Source: DASYLJ01 sp964432595
GTDB taxonomy: Bacteria; Desulfobacterota; Binatia; DP-6
Assembly: GCA_964432595.1 (NCBI GenBank)
Contig: CAYSOF010000024.1
Span: 1-64,000 of the forward strand
DNA: 64,000 nt
Reading direction: 5' to 3'
In this document: positions 45,173 through 54,157 of the stretch, one piece after another
Numbering within the stretch: position 1 is the stretch's first letter
Layout: every line of letters begins with the position of its first letter
Translations under genes and position numbers: made by a program
Notes under the pieces: model-generated
The model's input: the letters and a program-made list of their open reading frames with translations, nothing else
What the model was told of the DNA's origin: nothing
The model's database searches: none

Positions 45173-46342
45173 ATGCCAAGGATTACGGGACGATATGAGG
45201 TGGTCTCCTGCGGCGGAGAGAACGTCCAGGCGTTCGTTCCTGCCCCCCTGCCTCCACAGCCCACCCTCGAGACCTCGAGGTCGTCGGAAACGCTGCTGGC
45301 CAACGCGGAGCAAGCAATCTCGAGGCTCAACCTGGCGCGCGACCTGGTGCCCTCGATCGATTGGTTCGTTTACGCGTTTACGCGGAAGGAAGCCGTCCTC
45401 TCCTCGCAGATCGAGGGGGTGCAAGCCACCCTGGAAGACCTCCTCACCTTCGAAGCCCGAGACGGTGACCCGTCCGGCGGCGAAGCGGACGTCGTCGAGG
45501 TATGCAACTACCTCGACGCCTTCCAGTACGCCCGAGATCAGATCCGTAGACCCGACGGGCTACCCATCTCGACACGGCTCCTCAACGAGGCACATCGACG
45601 TCTGCTCAAGGGTGCCCGGGGAGCCAACAAGCAGCCAGGTGAGGTCAGACGATCGCAGAACTGGATTGGCGGAACCCGCCCCGGCAACGCCGTCTATGTC
45701 CCGCCCCCACCGGACCAAGTACCGACACTCCTCACCGAGTTCGAGCGCTACATCCACCACGGAGGTCCAGACTCGCCCCTGATCCGCGCCGGGCTGGTCC
45801 ACGTGCAATTCGAGACGATCCACCCTTACCTCGATGGAAACGGCCGCCTCGGCAGGTTGCTGATCGCGCTTCTTCTCGAACACTGGAAGGTCCTGGACCA
45901 ACCGCTCCTCTTCTTGAGCGTGTACTTCTTGCGCCATCGTCCCGAGTACTACCGTTTGCTCACTGCGGTACGGACCGAGGGCGACTGGGAAGGCTGGATC
46001 GCGTTCTTCCTCGACGGCATCGTGGAGGTCGCCAACGAAGCGGTCGCCACCGCACGGGGTCTCTTCGAAATCGTCACTACAGACCGCGCGAGAGCCCTCG
46101 ACCACCGGTCGAGCTCCCTCATGGCACTGCGGCTGTACGAGCAGCTGCCGCGCCACCCGATTGTGACAGTGGCAGGCGTTTCCGATCTCCTACGCACTTC
46201 GAAGCCGACCGCTAACAAAGCCGTCCAATCGCTCGTCGACGCAGGAATTCTGGTGGAGACCACCGGCCGTCGTCGTGACCGCTTCTTCGGCTATGGCGCC
46301 TACCTCGACCGGCTGAAGGGATCAGCGGACGATACCACCTGA
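45173..46342 (+). CDS. Fic-family AMP-transferase with winged-helix C-terminus
   Basis: 389 residues. The inhibitory helix motif S77xxxE81G82 (SSQIEG) is N-terminal, so this is a class II Fic protein. The active loop HPYLDGNGRLGR at 217-228 is complete, with His217 and the Asp-Gly-Asn-Gly-Arg core. The C-terminal 70 residues form a winged helix (TVAGVSDLLRTSKPTANKAVQSLVDAGILVETTGRRRDRFF). Such proteins AMPylate target hydroxyls and often regulate their own gene; no separate antitoxin is needed because the inhibitory motif is internal. AT-rich upstream DNA and operators mark it as a mobile-type insertion between unrelated genes. The target is unknown. Confidence 0.9.
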   Translation: MPRITGRYEVVSCGGENVQAFVPAPLPPQPTLETSRSSETLLANAEQAISRLNLARDLVPSIDWFVYAFTRKEAVLSSQIEGVQATLEDLLTFEARDGDPSGGEADVVEVCNYLDAFQYARDQIRRPDGLPISTRLLNEAHRRLLKGARGANKQPGEVRRSQNWIGGTRPGNAVYVPPPPDQVPTLLTEFERYIHHGGPDSPLIRAGLVHVQFETIHPYLDGNGRLGRLLIALLLEHWKVLDQPLLFLSVYFLRHRPEYYRLLTAVRTEGDWEGWIAFFLDGIVEVANEAVATARGLFEIVTTDRARALDHRSSSLMALRLYEQLPRHPIVTVAGVSDLLRTSKPTANKAVQSLVDAGILVETTGRRRDRFFGYGAYLDRLKGSADDTT

Positions 46343-46356
46343 CCAGGCCAATCTTT

Positions 46357-46415
46357 GGCCACTTTCATGAGAGATTGCCCGGATTGACCGGGTCATGTCC
46401 GGACGGCTACTTTCC
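46357..46415 (+). promoter_or_regulatory. Probable pdxR promoter with direct repeat
   Basis: GGCCACTTTC (46357-46366) and GGCTACTTTCC (46405-46415) are near-identical direct repeats 48 bases apart; MocR/PdxR regulators are known to bind direct repeats. TTGACC (46384-46389) and TACTTT (46408-46413), 18 bases apart, could be -35 and -10. That puts the transcript start near the GTG at 46420, so the mRNA could be almost leaderless. Confidence 0.5.
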
Positions 46416-46419
46416 GCCC

Positions 46420-47922
46420 GTGCTGATCCCCCTCGAGCGCGGCGGCGGCCGGCCGGTGTTCCGGCAGATCGTCGACTATCTGCGACGCGCCATCGAGGCG
46501 GGACGCCTGCCGGCCCGCGCCAAGCTGCCGCCGATCCGCATCCTGGCCGCCGAGCTCGGCGTGAACCGCGAGACGGTCGCCGACGCGTACCGCGAGCTCG
46601 AGACACTCGGGCTCACCGTGTCGGGCGTCGGCCGCGGCACCTTCGTCGTCGACGAGCCGCCGCAGCCGACGGCCCCGCCCGACGAGCCCGTCGAGCGGCC
46701 CTTCGTCCCCCTGCTCTCCCGACTCGCCGCGGCCACGGCGTCGCTGCCCGCCGCCGACTACACGGCGCCGCCGCACGCCGTCCGGCTCGAGCGTCTCGTG
46801 CCCGATCCCGGGCTCTACCCCGTCGACGAGTTCCGCAAGGCGTTGAACCAGGTCCTCGCGCGCGACGGCCGCACGCTGCTCGACTACGGCGACCCGCGCG
46901 GGCTCGCCGGCCTGCGTCGCGTGCTCGTCGACCGCCTCGCCCGCGTCGGCATCGAGGCCGACGCCGACGACGTGATCGTCACCGGCGGCTCGACGCAGGC
47001 GCTCAGCATCGCGGCGCGCGCGTTCTGCGATCCGGGCGACGCCGTCGCCGTCGAGTCGCCGACCTATCCCGGTGCGCTCGCGAGCCTCACGGCGCTCGGC
47101 CTCCGCCCCGTGCCGGTGGCGCTCCGCGACGACGGCCTCGACCTCGACGCGCTCGACACGCTCCTCGCGCGCGGCGGCGCGCGGCTCGTCTACACGATGC
47201 CGAGCTTCCAGAACCCGACGGGTCTCTCGACGTCGCTGGCGCACCGCAAGCGCCTTCTCGCGATCGCCGCGCGCCACGGCGTGCCGGTGCTCGAGGACGA
47301 GTTCCAGAAGGACCTGCGCGTGCACGGCCGGCCCGAGCCGCCGCTGCGCGCGATCGACGGCAGCGGCCGCGTCGTCTACGTCGGCACGTTCTCGAAGGCG
47401 CTCTTCCCCGGCAGCCGCGTCGGCTGGATCGTCGCGCCGCCCTCGGTGGCGCCGGCGATGGTGGCGCTGAAGCGCGCGAGCGACCTCGCATCCAGCGCCG
47501 CCGTGCAGGCGGCGCTCGCGAACTTCTGCCGCACCGGCGAGTACGACCGGCACGTGCGACGCGCGTCGGCCGAGCTCGGCCTCCGCCTCGACCGCGCGAT
47601 GATCACGCTCGAGAAGCACCTGCCGTCCGGCTCGACGTTCACGCGGCCCGAGGGCGGCTTCGCGCTCTGGGTGACGTTGCCCGAGGCGATCGACACGGCG
47701 GCGATGCTGCCGGCGGCGAAGCAGGCCGGCGTCGTCTACTCGCCCGGCGCGCTGTTCTTCACCGACGGCCGCCGCTCGTCGGCGCTCCGCCTGTCGGTGG
47801 CGCTCGCCGGCGCCGACGACATCGAACGCGGCATCCGCGCGCTCGGCGACGTCGCGCGCGCGGCGCTCTCGCGCGGACGTGGCCGCGCGATCCCCGCCCA
47901 ACATCCCACGGTGCACGTATGA
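46420..47922 (+). CDS. pdxR: MocR-type regulator of pyridoxal phosphate synthesis
   Basis: 500 residues from GTG 46420; a TTG at 46375 in frame would add 15 residues and lies inside the likely promoter. A GntR-type winged helix comes first (FRQIVDYLRRAIEAGRLPARAKLPPIRILAAELGVNRETVADAYRELE). A fold-type I aminotransferase-like domain follows, with GGSTQALSIAARAF, the PLP-linking Lys in GTFSKALFPGSRVGW, and PSFQNPTG. In other bacteria PdxR senses PLP and controls pdxST. Here pdxS and pdxT follow directly in the same direction, unlike the divergent arrangement described in several Gram-positives. Confidence 0.85.
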   Translation: MLIPLERGGGRPVFRQIVDYLRRAIEAGRLPARAKLPPIRILAAELGVNRETVADAYRELETLGLTVSGVGRGTFVVDEPPQPTAPPDEPVERPFVPLLSRLAAATASLPAADYTAPPHAVRLERLVPDPGLYPVDEFRKALNQVLARDGRTLLDYGDPRGLAGLRRVLVDRLARVGIEADADDVIVTGGSTQALSIAARAFCDPGDAVAVESPTYPGALASLTALGLRPVPVALRDDGLDLDALDTLLARGGARLVYTMPSFQNPTGLSTSLAHRKRLLAIAARHGVPVLEDEFQKDLRVHGRPEPPLRAIDGSGRVVYVGTFSKALFPGSRVGWIVAPPSVAPAMVALKRASDLASSAAVQAALANFCRTGEYDRHVRRASAELGLRLDRAMITLEKHLPSGSTFTRPEGGFALWVTLPEAIDTAAMLPAAKQAGVVYSPGALFFTDGRRSSALRLSVALAGADDIERGIRALGDVARAALSRGRGRAIPAQHPTVHV

Positions 47923-47936
47923 AAGGAGAGAGTTCC

Positions 47937-48824
47937 ATGGCAGCAACCGACGATCCGTATCGGCTGAAGGTCGCGCTCGCAGAGATGTTGAAGGGCGGCG
48001 TCATCCTCGACGTGACCGACGCCGACCAGGCGCGCATCGCCGAGGACGCCGGCGCCGCCGCGGTGATGGCGCTCGAGCGCGTCCCCGCCGACATCCGCCG
48101 CGAGGGCGGCGTGGCCCGCATGGCGGCCATCGAGCGCATCGAAGAGGTGCGGAAGGCGGTCTCGATCCCCGTCATGGCGAAGTGCCGCATCGGCCACCTG
48201 GTCGAGGCGCGGCTCCTCGAAGCGATGAAGGTCGACTTCATCGACGAGAGCGAGGTGCTGACGCCCGCCGACGACGAGTACCACGTCGACAAGCACGGCT
48301 TCCGCGTGCCGTTCGTCTGCGGCTGCCGCAACCTCGGCGAGGCGCTCCGGCGCGTCGGCGAGGGCGCCGCGATGATCCGCTCGAAGGGCGAGGCGGGCAG
48401 CGGCAACATCGTCGAGGCCGTCCGGCATCTGCGCCAGCTGCGGCGCGACATCGCGATGCTCACCACGGCGTCGCGCGACGAGCTGATGACGCGCGCCAAG
48501 GAGCTGCAGGCGCCGTACGACCTGATCGTCGGCGTGGCGACGACCGGCAAGCTGCCCGTGCCGGTGTTCGCCGCCGGCGGCATCGCGACGCCTGCGGACG
48601 CGGCGCTCTGCATGGCGCTCGGCGCCGAGGCGGTGTTCGTCGGCTCGGGCATCTTCAAGTCCGGTGATCCGTCGGCGCGCGCGAAGGCGATCGTCCGCGC
48701 GACGACGCACTGGGAGGATCCGCACGAGATCCTCGAGGCGTCGCGCGGGCTCGGCGCGCCGATGTCCGGGCTCTCGATGGAGACGATCCCACCGGAGGCG
48801 CGGCTCGCATCCCGCGGCTGGTGA
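47937..48824 (+). CDS. pdxS: Pyridoxal 5'-phosphate synthase subunit PdxS
   Basis: 295 residues; ATG 47937 is preceded by AAAGGAGAG (an in-frame ATG 18 bases earlier overlaps the pdxR stop but is less likely). PdxS is a TIM barrel that joins ribose 5-phosphate, glyceraldehyde 3-phosphate and ammonia into PLP. Conserved features: Asp25 in VILDVT, the first Schiff-base Lys82 in VMAKCRIGH, the second Lys150 in RSKGEAGSGN, and GGIATPADAALCMALGAEAVFVGSGIF near the C-terminus. Full length. Ammonia comes from PdxT, encoded one base after the stop. Confidence 0.97.
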   Translation: MAATDDPYRLKVALAEMLKGGVILDVTDADQARIAEDAGAAAVMALERVPADIRREGGVARMAAIERIEEVRKAVSIPVMAKCRIGHLVEARLLEAMKVDFIDESEVLTPADDEYHVDKHGFRVPFVCGCRNLGEALRRVGEGAAMIRSKGEAGSGNIVEAVRHLRQLRRDIAMLTTASRDELMTRAKELQAPYDLIVGVATTGKLPVPVFAAGGIATPADAALCMALGAEAVFVGSGIFKSGDPSARAKAIVRATTHWEDPHEILEASRGLGAPMSGLSMETIPPEARLASRGW

Positions 48825-48825
48825 C

Positions 48826-49434
48826 ATGGTGAACGTCGGCATCCTCGCCGTGCAGGGCGACTTCGCGGCGCACGCCGCGGCGGTCACCCGCGTGCAGGCG
48901 CGGCCGCTGCTCGTTCGCAAACCCGTCGACCTCGCCGCCGTGGACGCGCTCGTGCTCCCCGGCGGCGAGTCGACCGCCATGCTGCGCGGGCTCGCCCGCG
49001 ACGGCCTGGACGGTCCGCTCGGGGCGTTCCTCGGTTCGGGACGTCCCGTCCTCGGCACCTGCGCCGGGGCCATCCTCCTCGCGCGGCACGTGACGAATCC
49101 CGCGCAGGCGTCGTTCGGCACGCTCGACATCGACGTCGAGCGCAACGCCTACGGCACGCAGCTCGAGTCGTTCGAGGCGCCGCTCGACGGCACCGGGCTC
49201 CTCGCCGGCCTCCACGGCACGTTCATCCGCGCGCCGCGCATCACGCGAACGGGACCGTCGGTCGAGGTGCTCGCGCGCCACGACGGCAATCCGGTGCTGG
49301 TGCGCGACGAGGCGGTGTGGGCGGCGACGTTCCATCCCGAGCTCGGCAGCGACGACCGCGTCTTCCGCCTGTGGCTCAGCACGCCCGTCCGCCTGCGGCG
49401 CAGCCCGCCGCAGACCGGCACGCTCGACGCGTAG
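48826..49434 (+). CDS. pdxT: Pyridoxal 5'-phosphate synthase glutaminase PdxT
   Basis: 202 residues starting VNVGILAVQGDFAAH, the usual PdxT opening. Class I glutaminase triad: Cys79 in LGTCAGAILLA, His170 and Glu172 in TFHPELG. The GGEST block (46-50) is present. It hydrolyses glutamine and channels ammonia to PdxS. The stop codon TAG lies inside the Shine-Dalgarno TAGGAGG of the next gene, so the downstream response regulator is likely on the same message. Confidence 0.96.
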   Translation: MVNVGILAVQGDFAAHAAAVTRVQARPLLVRKPVDLAAVDALVLPGGESTAMLRGLARDGLDGPLGAFLGSGRPVLGTCAGAILLARHVTNPAQASFGTLDIDVERNAYGTQLESFEAPLDGTGLLAGLHGTFIRAPRITRTGPSVEVLARHDGNPVLVRDEAVWAATFHPELGSDDRVFRLWLSTPVRLRRSPPQTGTLDA

Positions 49435-49446
49435 GAGGACCTCCGC

Positions 49447-50124
49447 CTGCGCATCCTCGTGGTCGAGGACGAGAAGAAGGTCGCGAGCTTCGTCCAGCGC
49501 GCCCTGGCCGCCGAGCATCACCAGGCCGAGGTCGCGCACGACGGCGAGGCCGGCCTCGCGCGGGCGCTCGAGGGCGGCTGGGACCTCGTCATCCTCGACG
49601 TCATGCTGCCGAAGCGCGACGGGCTCGACGTCCTGAAGACGCTGCGCGCCCAGGGCAAGACCGTGCCGGTCCTGCTGCTGACGGCGCGCGCCACGGTGCA
49701 GGACCGCGTCGACGGGCTCGACCTCGGCGCCGACGACTATCTGACGAAGCCGTTCGCCGTCGCCGAGCTGGTCGCACGGGTGCGCGCCCTGCTCCGGCGC
49801 GGCGCCGGCACGCCCGCGCCGATCCTCAGCCTCGCCGACCTGTCGCTCGACCCGGCGACGCGCGAGGTGACGCGCGACGGGAAGAAGATCGAGCTCACCC
49901 CGCGCGAGTATGCGCTGCTCGAGTTCCTGCTGCGCAACACCGGCCGCGTTCTCAGCCGCGCCGTCATCGCGCAGCACGTCTGGGGCGTCGGCTTCGACAC
50001 CTTCACGAACGTGATCGACGTCTACGTGAACTACGTCCGTCGCAAGATCGACGGGAACGCCGACCGCAAGCTGCTGCACACCGTGCGCGGCGTCGGCTAC
50101 GTGCTGCGGGAGCCCGACGCCTGA
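49447..50124 (+). CDS. OmpR-family response regulator, probable CTG start
   Basis: 225 residues if translation starts at CTG 49447, which lies 8 bases after AGGAGG (49433-49438). The first standard start, GTG 49459, would remove RIL of the first receiver strand (RILVVEDE). Receiver: Asp51 in VILDVMLP, and Lys in DDYLTKPF. DNA-binding winged helix (LTPREYALLEFLLRNTGRVLSRAVI ... VDVYVNYVRRKID). It pairs with the kinase whose start overlaps its stop. The target genes are unknown. Placement directly after pdxT suggests co-expression with PLP synthesis. Confidence 0.93.
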   Translation: MRILVVEDEKKVASFVQRALAAEHHQAEVAHDGEAGLARALEGGWDLVILDVMLPKRDGLDVLKTLRAQGKTVPVLLLTARATVQDRVDGLDLGADDYLTKPFAVAELVARVRALLRRGAGTPAPILSLADLSLDPATREVTRDGKKIELTPREYALLEFLLRNTGRVLSRAVIAQHVWGVGFDTFTNVIDVYVNYVRRKIDGNADRKLLHTVRGVGYVLREPDA

Positions 50125-51503
50125 GGCTCGGCCCGCAGAGCCTGCGCGGCCGGCTGACGCTCTGGTATACGAGCGTCGTCGCGGGGCTGCTCGCCGTGCT
50201 GAGCGGCGTCGCGTGGGTGCTGCTCGACCGCGGGCTGCGCGAGAGCGTGGACGCGTCGCTGCAGTCCGCCGCCGTCACGCTCGCCACGACCAGCCGCGAT
50301 CCCGCCGCGCAGCTCGGCGACGCGCTCGAAGCGTTGATCGGCCCGATGGCAGCCGGACGGCTCTACGAGCTGCTCGATCCGCGCGGCCGTCCCGACCCGC
50401 GCCTCGCCACACGCGGCACGCGCCTGCCGCTCAGCCCGCAGGCGCTCCGCAACGCGGAGCGCGGGCGCGAGACGTTCGAGACGGTCGCGCTGCCGACCAC
50501 GACGCTGCGCGTGCTGACGCTGCCGGTGGTCGCCGGCGGGCAGATCGAGCGGCTCGTGCAGGTGGCGGTGCCGCTCGACGGCGTCGACAACGCGCGCCGC
50601 CGCTTCCTGCTGATCCTCGCGGGCCTCGCACCCGTCGCCGTGATCGGTGCGGCGGCCGGCGGCTGGTGGCTCGCGGGCCGCGCGCTGGCGCCCGTCGACC
50701 ACATGGTCGAGAGCGCGCGGCGCATCGGCGCGGAGGACCTCGCGCAGCGCGTGCCGGTGCCGCCCGCCGACGACGAGCTCGGCCACCTGGCGACGGGGCT
50801 CAACGACATGCTCGCACGGCTCGAGCGCGCGTTCTCGTCGGCGCGACGGTTCAGCGCCGACGCGGCGCACGAGCTGCGCACTCCGCTCACGATCCTGAAG
50901 GGCGAGATCGAGGTCGCGCTCGCGTCGTCGCAGACGCCCGACGAGTACCGTCGCGTGCTCGCGAGCGCGCAGGAGGAGGTCGATCGCCTCGCCTCGCTCG
51001 TCGAGGACCTGCTGTTTCTGGCGCGGGCCGACGCGGGAGTCGCGGCGCCGCCGCGGGACCGCGTCGACCTCGCCGCGGTCATCGACGATGCGCGGCCGGC
51101 GATGGCGACGCTTGCCGAGCGCGACGGCCTCGGGCTCACGGTCGACGCCGCGGGGCCCGTCTGGGTGCTCGGCAGCGCGCCGCTGCTCTTCCGCGTCGTC
51201 CTCAACCTGGTCGACAACGCCATCAAGTACACGCCGGCGGGCGGGCAGGTGGTCGTGCGGCTCACGGCGGGCGGCCAGGCGGAGCTGACCGTCAGCGACA
51301 CCGGACCGGGCATCGCCCCCGAGGAGCAGGCGCGCATCTTCGACCGCTTCTATCGCGGCGACCCGGCGCGCGAGCGCGGCGGCAGCGGCCTCGGCCTCGC
51401 GCTGACGCGGTCGATCGTGCAGCTGCACGGCGGCACGATCCTCGTCGAGAGCCCCACGGGCCAGGGCGCCTGCTTCCGCGTCCGCCTGCCGCGCGACCGC
51501 TGA
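50121..51503 (+). CDS. Membrane histidine kinase, probable CTG start
   Basis: 460 residues from CTG 50121, which forms CTGA with the stop of the response regulator. No ATG, GTG or TTG occurs in frame before GTG 50196, and that one lies inside the first membrane helix. Layout: TM1 (about 14-36), a sensor loop of some 120 residues, TM2 (about 162-185), HAMP, and DHp with His250 in FSADAAHELRTPL. The HATPase domain follows (NLVDNAIKYTP, DTGPGIAPEEQARIFDRFYRG, GSGLGLALTRSIVQLHGG). It is a QseC/CusS-like classical kinase. The signal is unknown. Confidence 0.93.
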   Translation: MRLGPQSLRGRLTLWYTSVVAGLLAVLSGVAWVLLDRGLRESVDASLQSAAVTLATTSRDPAAQLGDALEALIGPMAAGRLYELLDPRGRPDPRLATRGTRLPLSPQALRNAERGRETFETVALPTTTLRVLTLPVVAGGQIERLVQVAVPLDGVDNARRRFLLILAGLAPVAVIGAAAGGWWLAGRALAPVDHMVESARRIGAEDLAQRVPVPPADDELGHLATGLNDMLARLERAFSSARRFSADAAHELRTPLTILKGEIEVALASSQTPDEYRRVLASAQEEVDRLASLVEDLLFLARADAGVAAPPRDRVDLAAVIDDARPAMATLAERDGLGLTVDAAGPVWVLGSAPLLFRVVLNLVDNAIKYTPAGGQVVVRLTAGGQAELTVSDTGPGIAPEEQARIFDRFYRGDPARERGGSGLGLALTRSIVQLHGGTILVESPTGQGACFRVRLPRDR

Positions 51504-51695
51504 ACCCGTGCCGCGCCGCGGCGGGAGTTTTCGTCGACCGCTCGCTTCGCGCCCCTGTGGGAGTTCCGCGAGAGTCTGCCGAAGGCGCCGACGCAGCGGG
51601 TGGAGAAGTACAAGCTGCGCGGAGGGGCGGGGCGACCATTGTTGGGGTGAGCAACGCGGTCGCGCCGACTCGCTTCACGGCCCGATGCTCGCTGG

Positions 51696-51953
51696 GTGGC
51701 GACTCCCGTGGCGGAAGGGCGGCGACGGCCGCGAATCCGTCCGCGCTATCGCGCCTGGGCCGAGCTCATGCGCCACGCGTTCGCCGCCGACGTGCTGGCC
51801 TGTCCTCGCTGTGGTGGGCGCAGGGTCGTGCTCGCCACGATCGATGACCCCAGGGTGCTTACCCGCATCCTCAGGCACCTCGGGCTGCCGCTGGATGCCG
51901 GTGAGCCGGCCCCGGAGCGGGCGCCGCCCGAGGCGCCCGAGGCCCGGGTTTAG
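51696..51953 (+). pseudogene. Transposase C-terminal remnant (IS91-like)
   Basis: An 86-codon piece whose conserved part PRIRPRYRAWAELMRHAFAADVLACPRCGG with ATIDDPRVLTRILRHLGLP is the usual C-terminus of IS91-type transposases, including the Cys-x-x-Cys. The catalytic parts are missing upstream (51504-51695 shows no homologous frame). It marks an old insertion next to the two-component operon. Confidence 0.7.
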
Positions 51954-52216
51954 CGAACAGGTTCCAGGAGCGCCCGATCCCGCTGCCAATGGTGGCGGTC
52001 GCCTCGGTGCGTTCGTGCGCCGGTGTAGATCGGTGAGTGGTGGACTCGCCAGAGGCGCCTTGGGCGTTGTATGCCCCGCGCCAGCCGGCGGAGCGCGGGG
52101 AACCTGGCGGCGGACGTCCGATACAGAGACGCTCCGTCAACTTCCCTGGGTTGTCCTTCCTATCGTCTCGTCTCCTTCCTACCCACCGACGCCTGACCAT
52201 ATGCCGGTGACGCCTC
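51954..52216. other. Non-coding stretch beside the transposase remnant
   Basis: No convincing gene. CCCCGCGC (52074-52081) and GCGCGGGG (52093-52100) form a short hairpin. The region may include a decayed insertion-sequence end. Confidence 0.4.
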
Positions 52217-53446
52217 ATGGTCCTTCAGCGTCCAGAATTGAGAAACCGAAGACGGTACTTTATAAAACTCACACCGTTGCGCCACGTTCCCCGACTGCTC
52301 GAGACCCAGGTGACGAAGGCCATGAAGGCCTTCCCGGCGGTTGTGCTCACGGGACCGCGGCGTGCCGGAAAGACCTGGCTGCTGCGCCATCTGCTGCCGC
52401 GGGCGTCATACGTGCTGCTCGAGGAGCCGGACGTCGTGGCGCGGGTTCGGGCCGACCCGCAAGGCTTCCTCGACGAGATCGAGCCGCCGGCAATCCTCGA
52501 CGAGGTGCAAAACGTCCCGGAGCTGTTCGCCTTCGTGCGGGCACGGGTCGACCGCCGTCCGCGTCGGACCGGGCAGTGGGTGCTGACCGGCTCGCAGGAG
52601 TCCACGCTCATGCAGCGGGTGACCGAGTCGATGGCGGGACGGGCGGCGGTGCTCCATCTCCTTCCGCTGTCGTGGCGCGAGACGCCCAAGGTCGGTCTGT
52701 TCAGAGGCGGCTTTCCGGAGGTCGTGGCGCGTCCCAGTGCTGCAGCCTTGTGGTTCCGGTCGTACCTCCAGACCTACCTCGAGCGGGACGTGCGTGCCGT
52801 CACCGCGGTAAAGGATCTGGCCACCTTCCGCCGCTTCATGGCGGTGCTCGCGAGTCGCCACGGGCAGGTACTCAATCGTACAGAGCTCGCTGGCCCACTC
52901 GGCGTCAGCGTGCCGACGGTGACCCAGTGGCTCGGCGTGTTGGAGACGACCGCGCAGGTGCTGATCGTGCCGCCGTTCTACGAGAACCTCGGCAAGCGCC
53001 TCATCAAGGCACCCAAGGTCTACGTCGCGGACTCCGGTCTCGCCTGCCATCTGCTCGGCATCGACACGACGGCCGAGCTGGCGCGCTCGCCGTTCCGTGG
53101 CGCGCTCTTCGAGGGCTTCGTCGCCGGCGAGATCGCCAAGGGGCAGGTCAACGCGGGCGGGCGTCGCGAGCTGTATTACTTCCGCGATCAGCAGGGTCTC
53201 GAGGTCGACTTCATCGTGCCGGGCCGAAGCGGCAGCCTGTCGCTCATCGAGTGCAAGGCGACCCGCACCGTCACGCCCGCCATGGCAGGTCCGCTCCGAC
53301 GGCTGGCGGCGGCGATGGCGGAGCGCAGGCCGCGGCACGTCGAGAGCTTCTTGGTGCATGAACCGCCCAAGGCGGGCATCTCCACAAGAGTGATCGCACC
53401 GGGAGTGCGCGCGATGCCGTGGAGCGAGATACTCGGCGCCATGTAG
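52217..53446 (+). CDS. AAA ATPase of the DUF4143 family
   Basis: 409 residues from ATG 52217; TTG 52277 is an alternative nearer the family's usual start. AAA_14 domain: Walker A GPRRAGKT at 46-53, LLEEPD, Walker B-like AILDEVQN at 92-99, VLTGSQES. DUF4143: YLQTYLERDVRAV, a winged helix (LNRTELAGPLGVSVPTVTQWLGVLE), and a PD-(D/E)xK-like end (LYYFRDQQGLEVDFIV, LIECKAT). These ATPases are widespread, often in mobile or defence contexts, and their function is unsettled. It sits between a transposase remnant and decayed genes. Confidence 0.87.
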   Translation: MVLQRPELRNRRRYFIKLTPLRHVPRLLETQVTKAMKAFPAVVLTGPRRAGKTWLLRHLLPRASYVLLEEPDVVARVRADPQGFLDEIEPPAILDEVQNVPELFAFVRARVDRRPRRTGQWVLTGSQESTLMQRVTESMAGRAAVLHLLPLSWRETPKVGLFRGGFPEVVARPSAAALWFRSYLQTYLERDVRAVTAVKDLATFRRFMAVLASRHGQVLNRTELAGPLGVSVPTVTQWLGVLETTAQVLIVPPFYENLGKRLIKAPKVYVADSGLACHLLGIDTTAELARSPFRGALFEGFVAGEIAKGQVNAGGRRELYYFRDQQGLEVDFIVPGRSGSLSLIECKATRTVTPAMAGPLRRLAAAMAERRPRHVESFLVHEPPKAGISTRVIAPGVRAMPWSEILGAM

Positions 53447-54157
53447 GGGCGGTGCTCCGTCCTCCTGCCGGGCGTGGTGTCGTTTTCGCTCGCCGCGGGA
53501 TGCGCACTCCCGGCACCCGCGCAGAGTGTCCACGCGCACGCGTTCGGCCCGTCACCTCACACCCTTGGCACCCGCCCGCCGCGCGCGCCAACCCGGTGAA
53601 CGTCACGACGACGCCGAGCGCGTGGCTGCTCTGCGCCAACGACGACAACGACGAGGTCGACAACGCCGAGGCGCTCGCCAACAGCGCGACGCTCGCGTCG
53701 CACGGCGTGCCCACGGTGGCCGACCTCCATGCCCCGTCGCCGCTGTACGATGAGCGCGGGCGCGGGCGAGCTCTTCACGATGCCGACGGCCGCCATCGTC
53801 GCGGCCGTTACCGCCGACCCCTCGCTGCTGCCGACGCTGATCGCCTTGCCCCCGCCGTGCGCGCCGACGTCGTCGACCAGATCCGCGTCATGCAGGCCGA
53901 GCACCAGATGTACGCGGACTGGGCGGCGCGCGAGATCGCCTTCCTCGACGCCCACGATCCGTGAGGGCGACGCGCTGGAGGGCGCGGTGGGGTTCGGCTC
54001 GACCTGCTCCGCATCCCCGACGACGGGCGTCTTCCTGGTCGGCATGACGACGGGCTGGAGCAGCTGATCGCGATCGCGACCGATCGGGCCAAGCCGTCCA
54101 CGACCGGCCGGCAGGACACCACGGCGATGCGAGCCCCCGATCGAGGTGCAGTGACCG
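53447..54157. other. Decayed region with gene fragments
   Basis: No intact gene. At 53590-53750 one frame reads like the C-terminus of an esterase or other hydrolase (SAWLLCANDDNDEVDNAEAL ... HGVPTVADLHAPSPLYDERG) and then loses protein character. At 53990-54155 another frame (LDLLRIPDDGRLPGRHDD ... DRAKPSTTG) also looks once-coding. The pieces do not join into a recognisable whole. Confidence 0.5.
53750..53964 (+). pseudogene. Small helical protein, frameshifted
   Basis: The first half (MSAGAGELFTMPTAAIVAAV then TADPSLLPTLIALPP) reads well in one frame to about 53850. The second half (VRADVVDQIRVMQAEHQMYA then DWAAREIAFLDAHDP) continues in another frame to the stop at 53964. One base lost or two gained near the C-run at 53848-53856 explains it. 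The restored protein would be about 70 residues, helical, of unknown family. Confidence 0.45.

Noticed and set aside
51504..51695. N-terminal part of the transposase
   Set aside because: No frame shows the catalytic HUH or Tyr motifs; only the C-terminal block is recognisable.
53590..53750. Intact hydrolase gene
   Set aside because: The protein-like stretch is short, lacks a start and the catalytic core, and ends in off-frame sequence.
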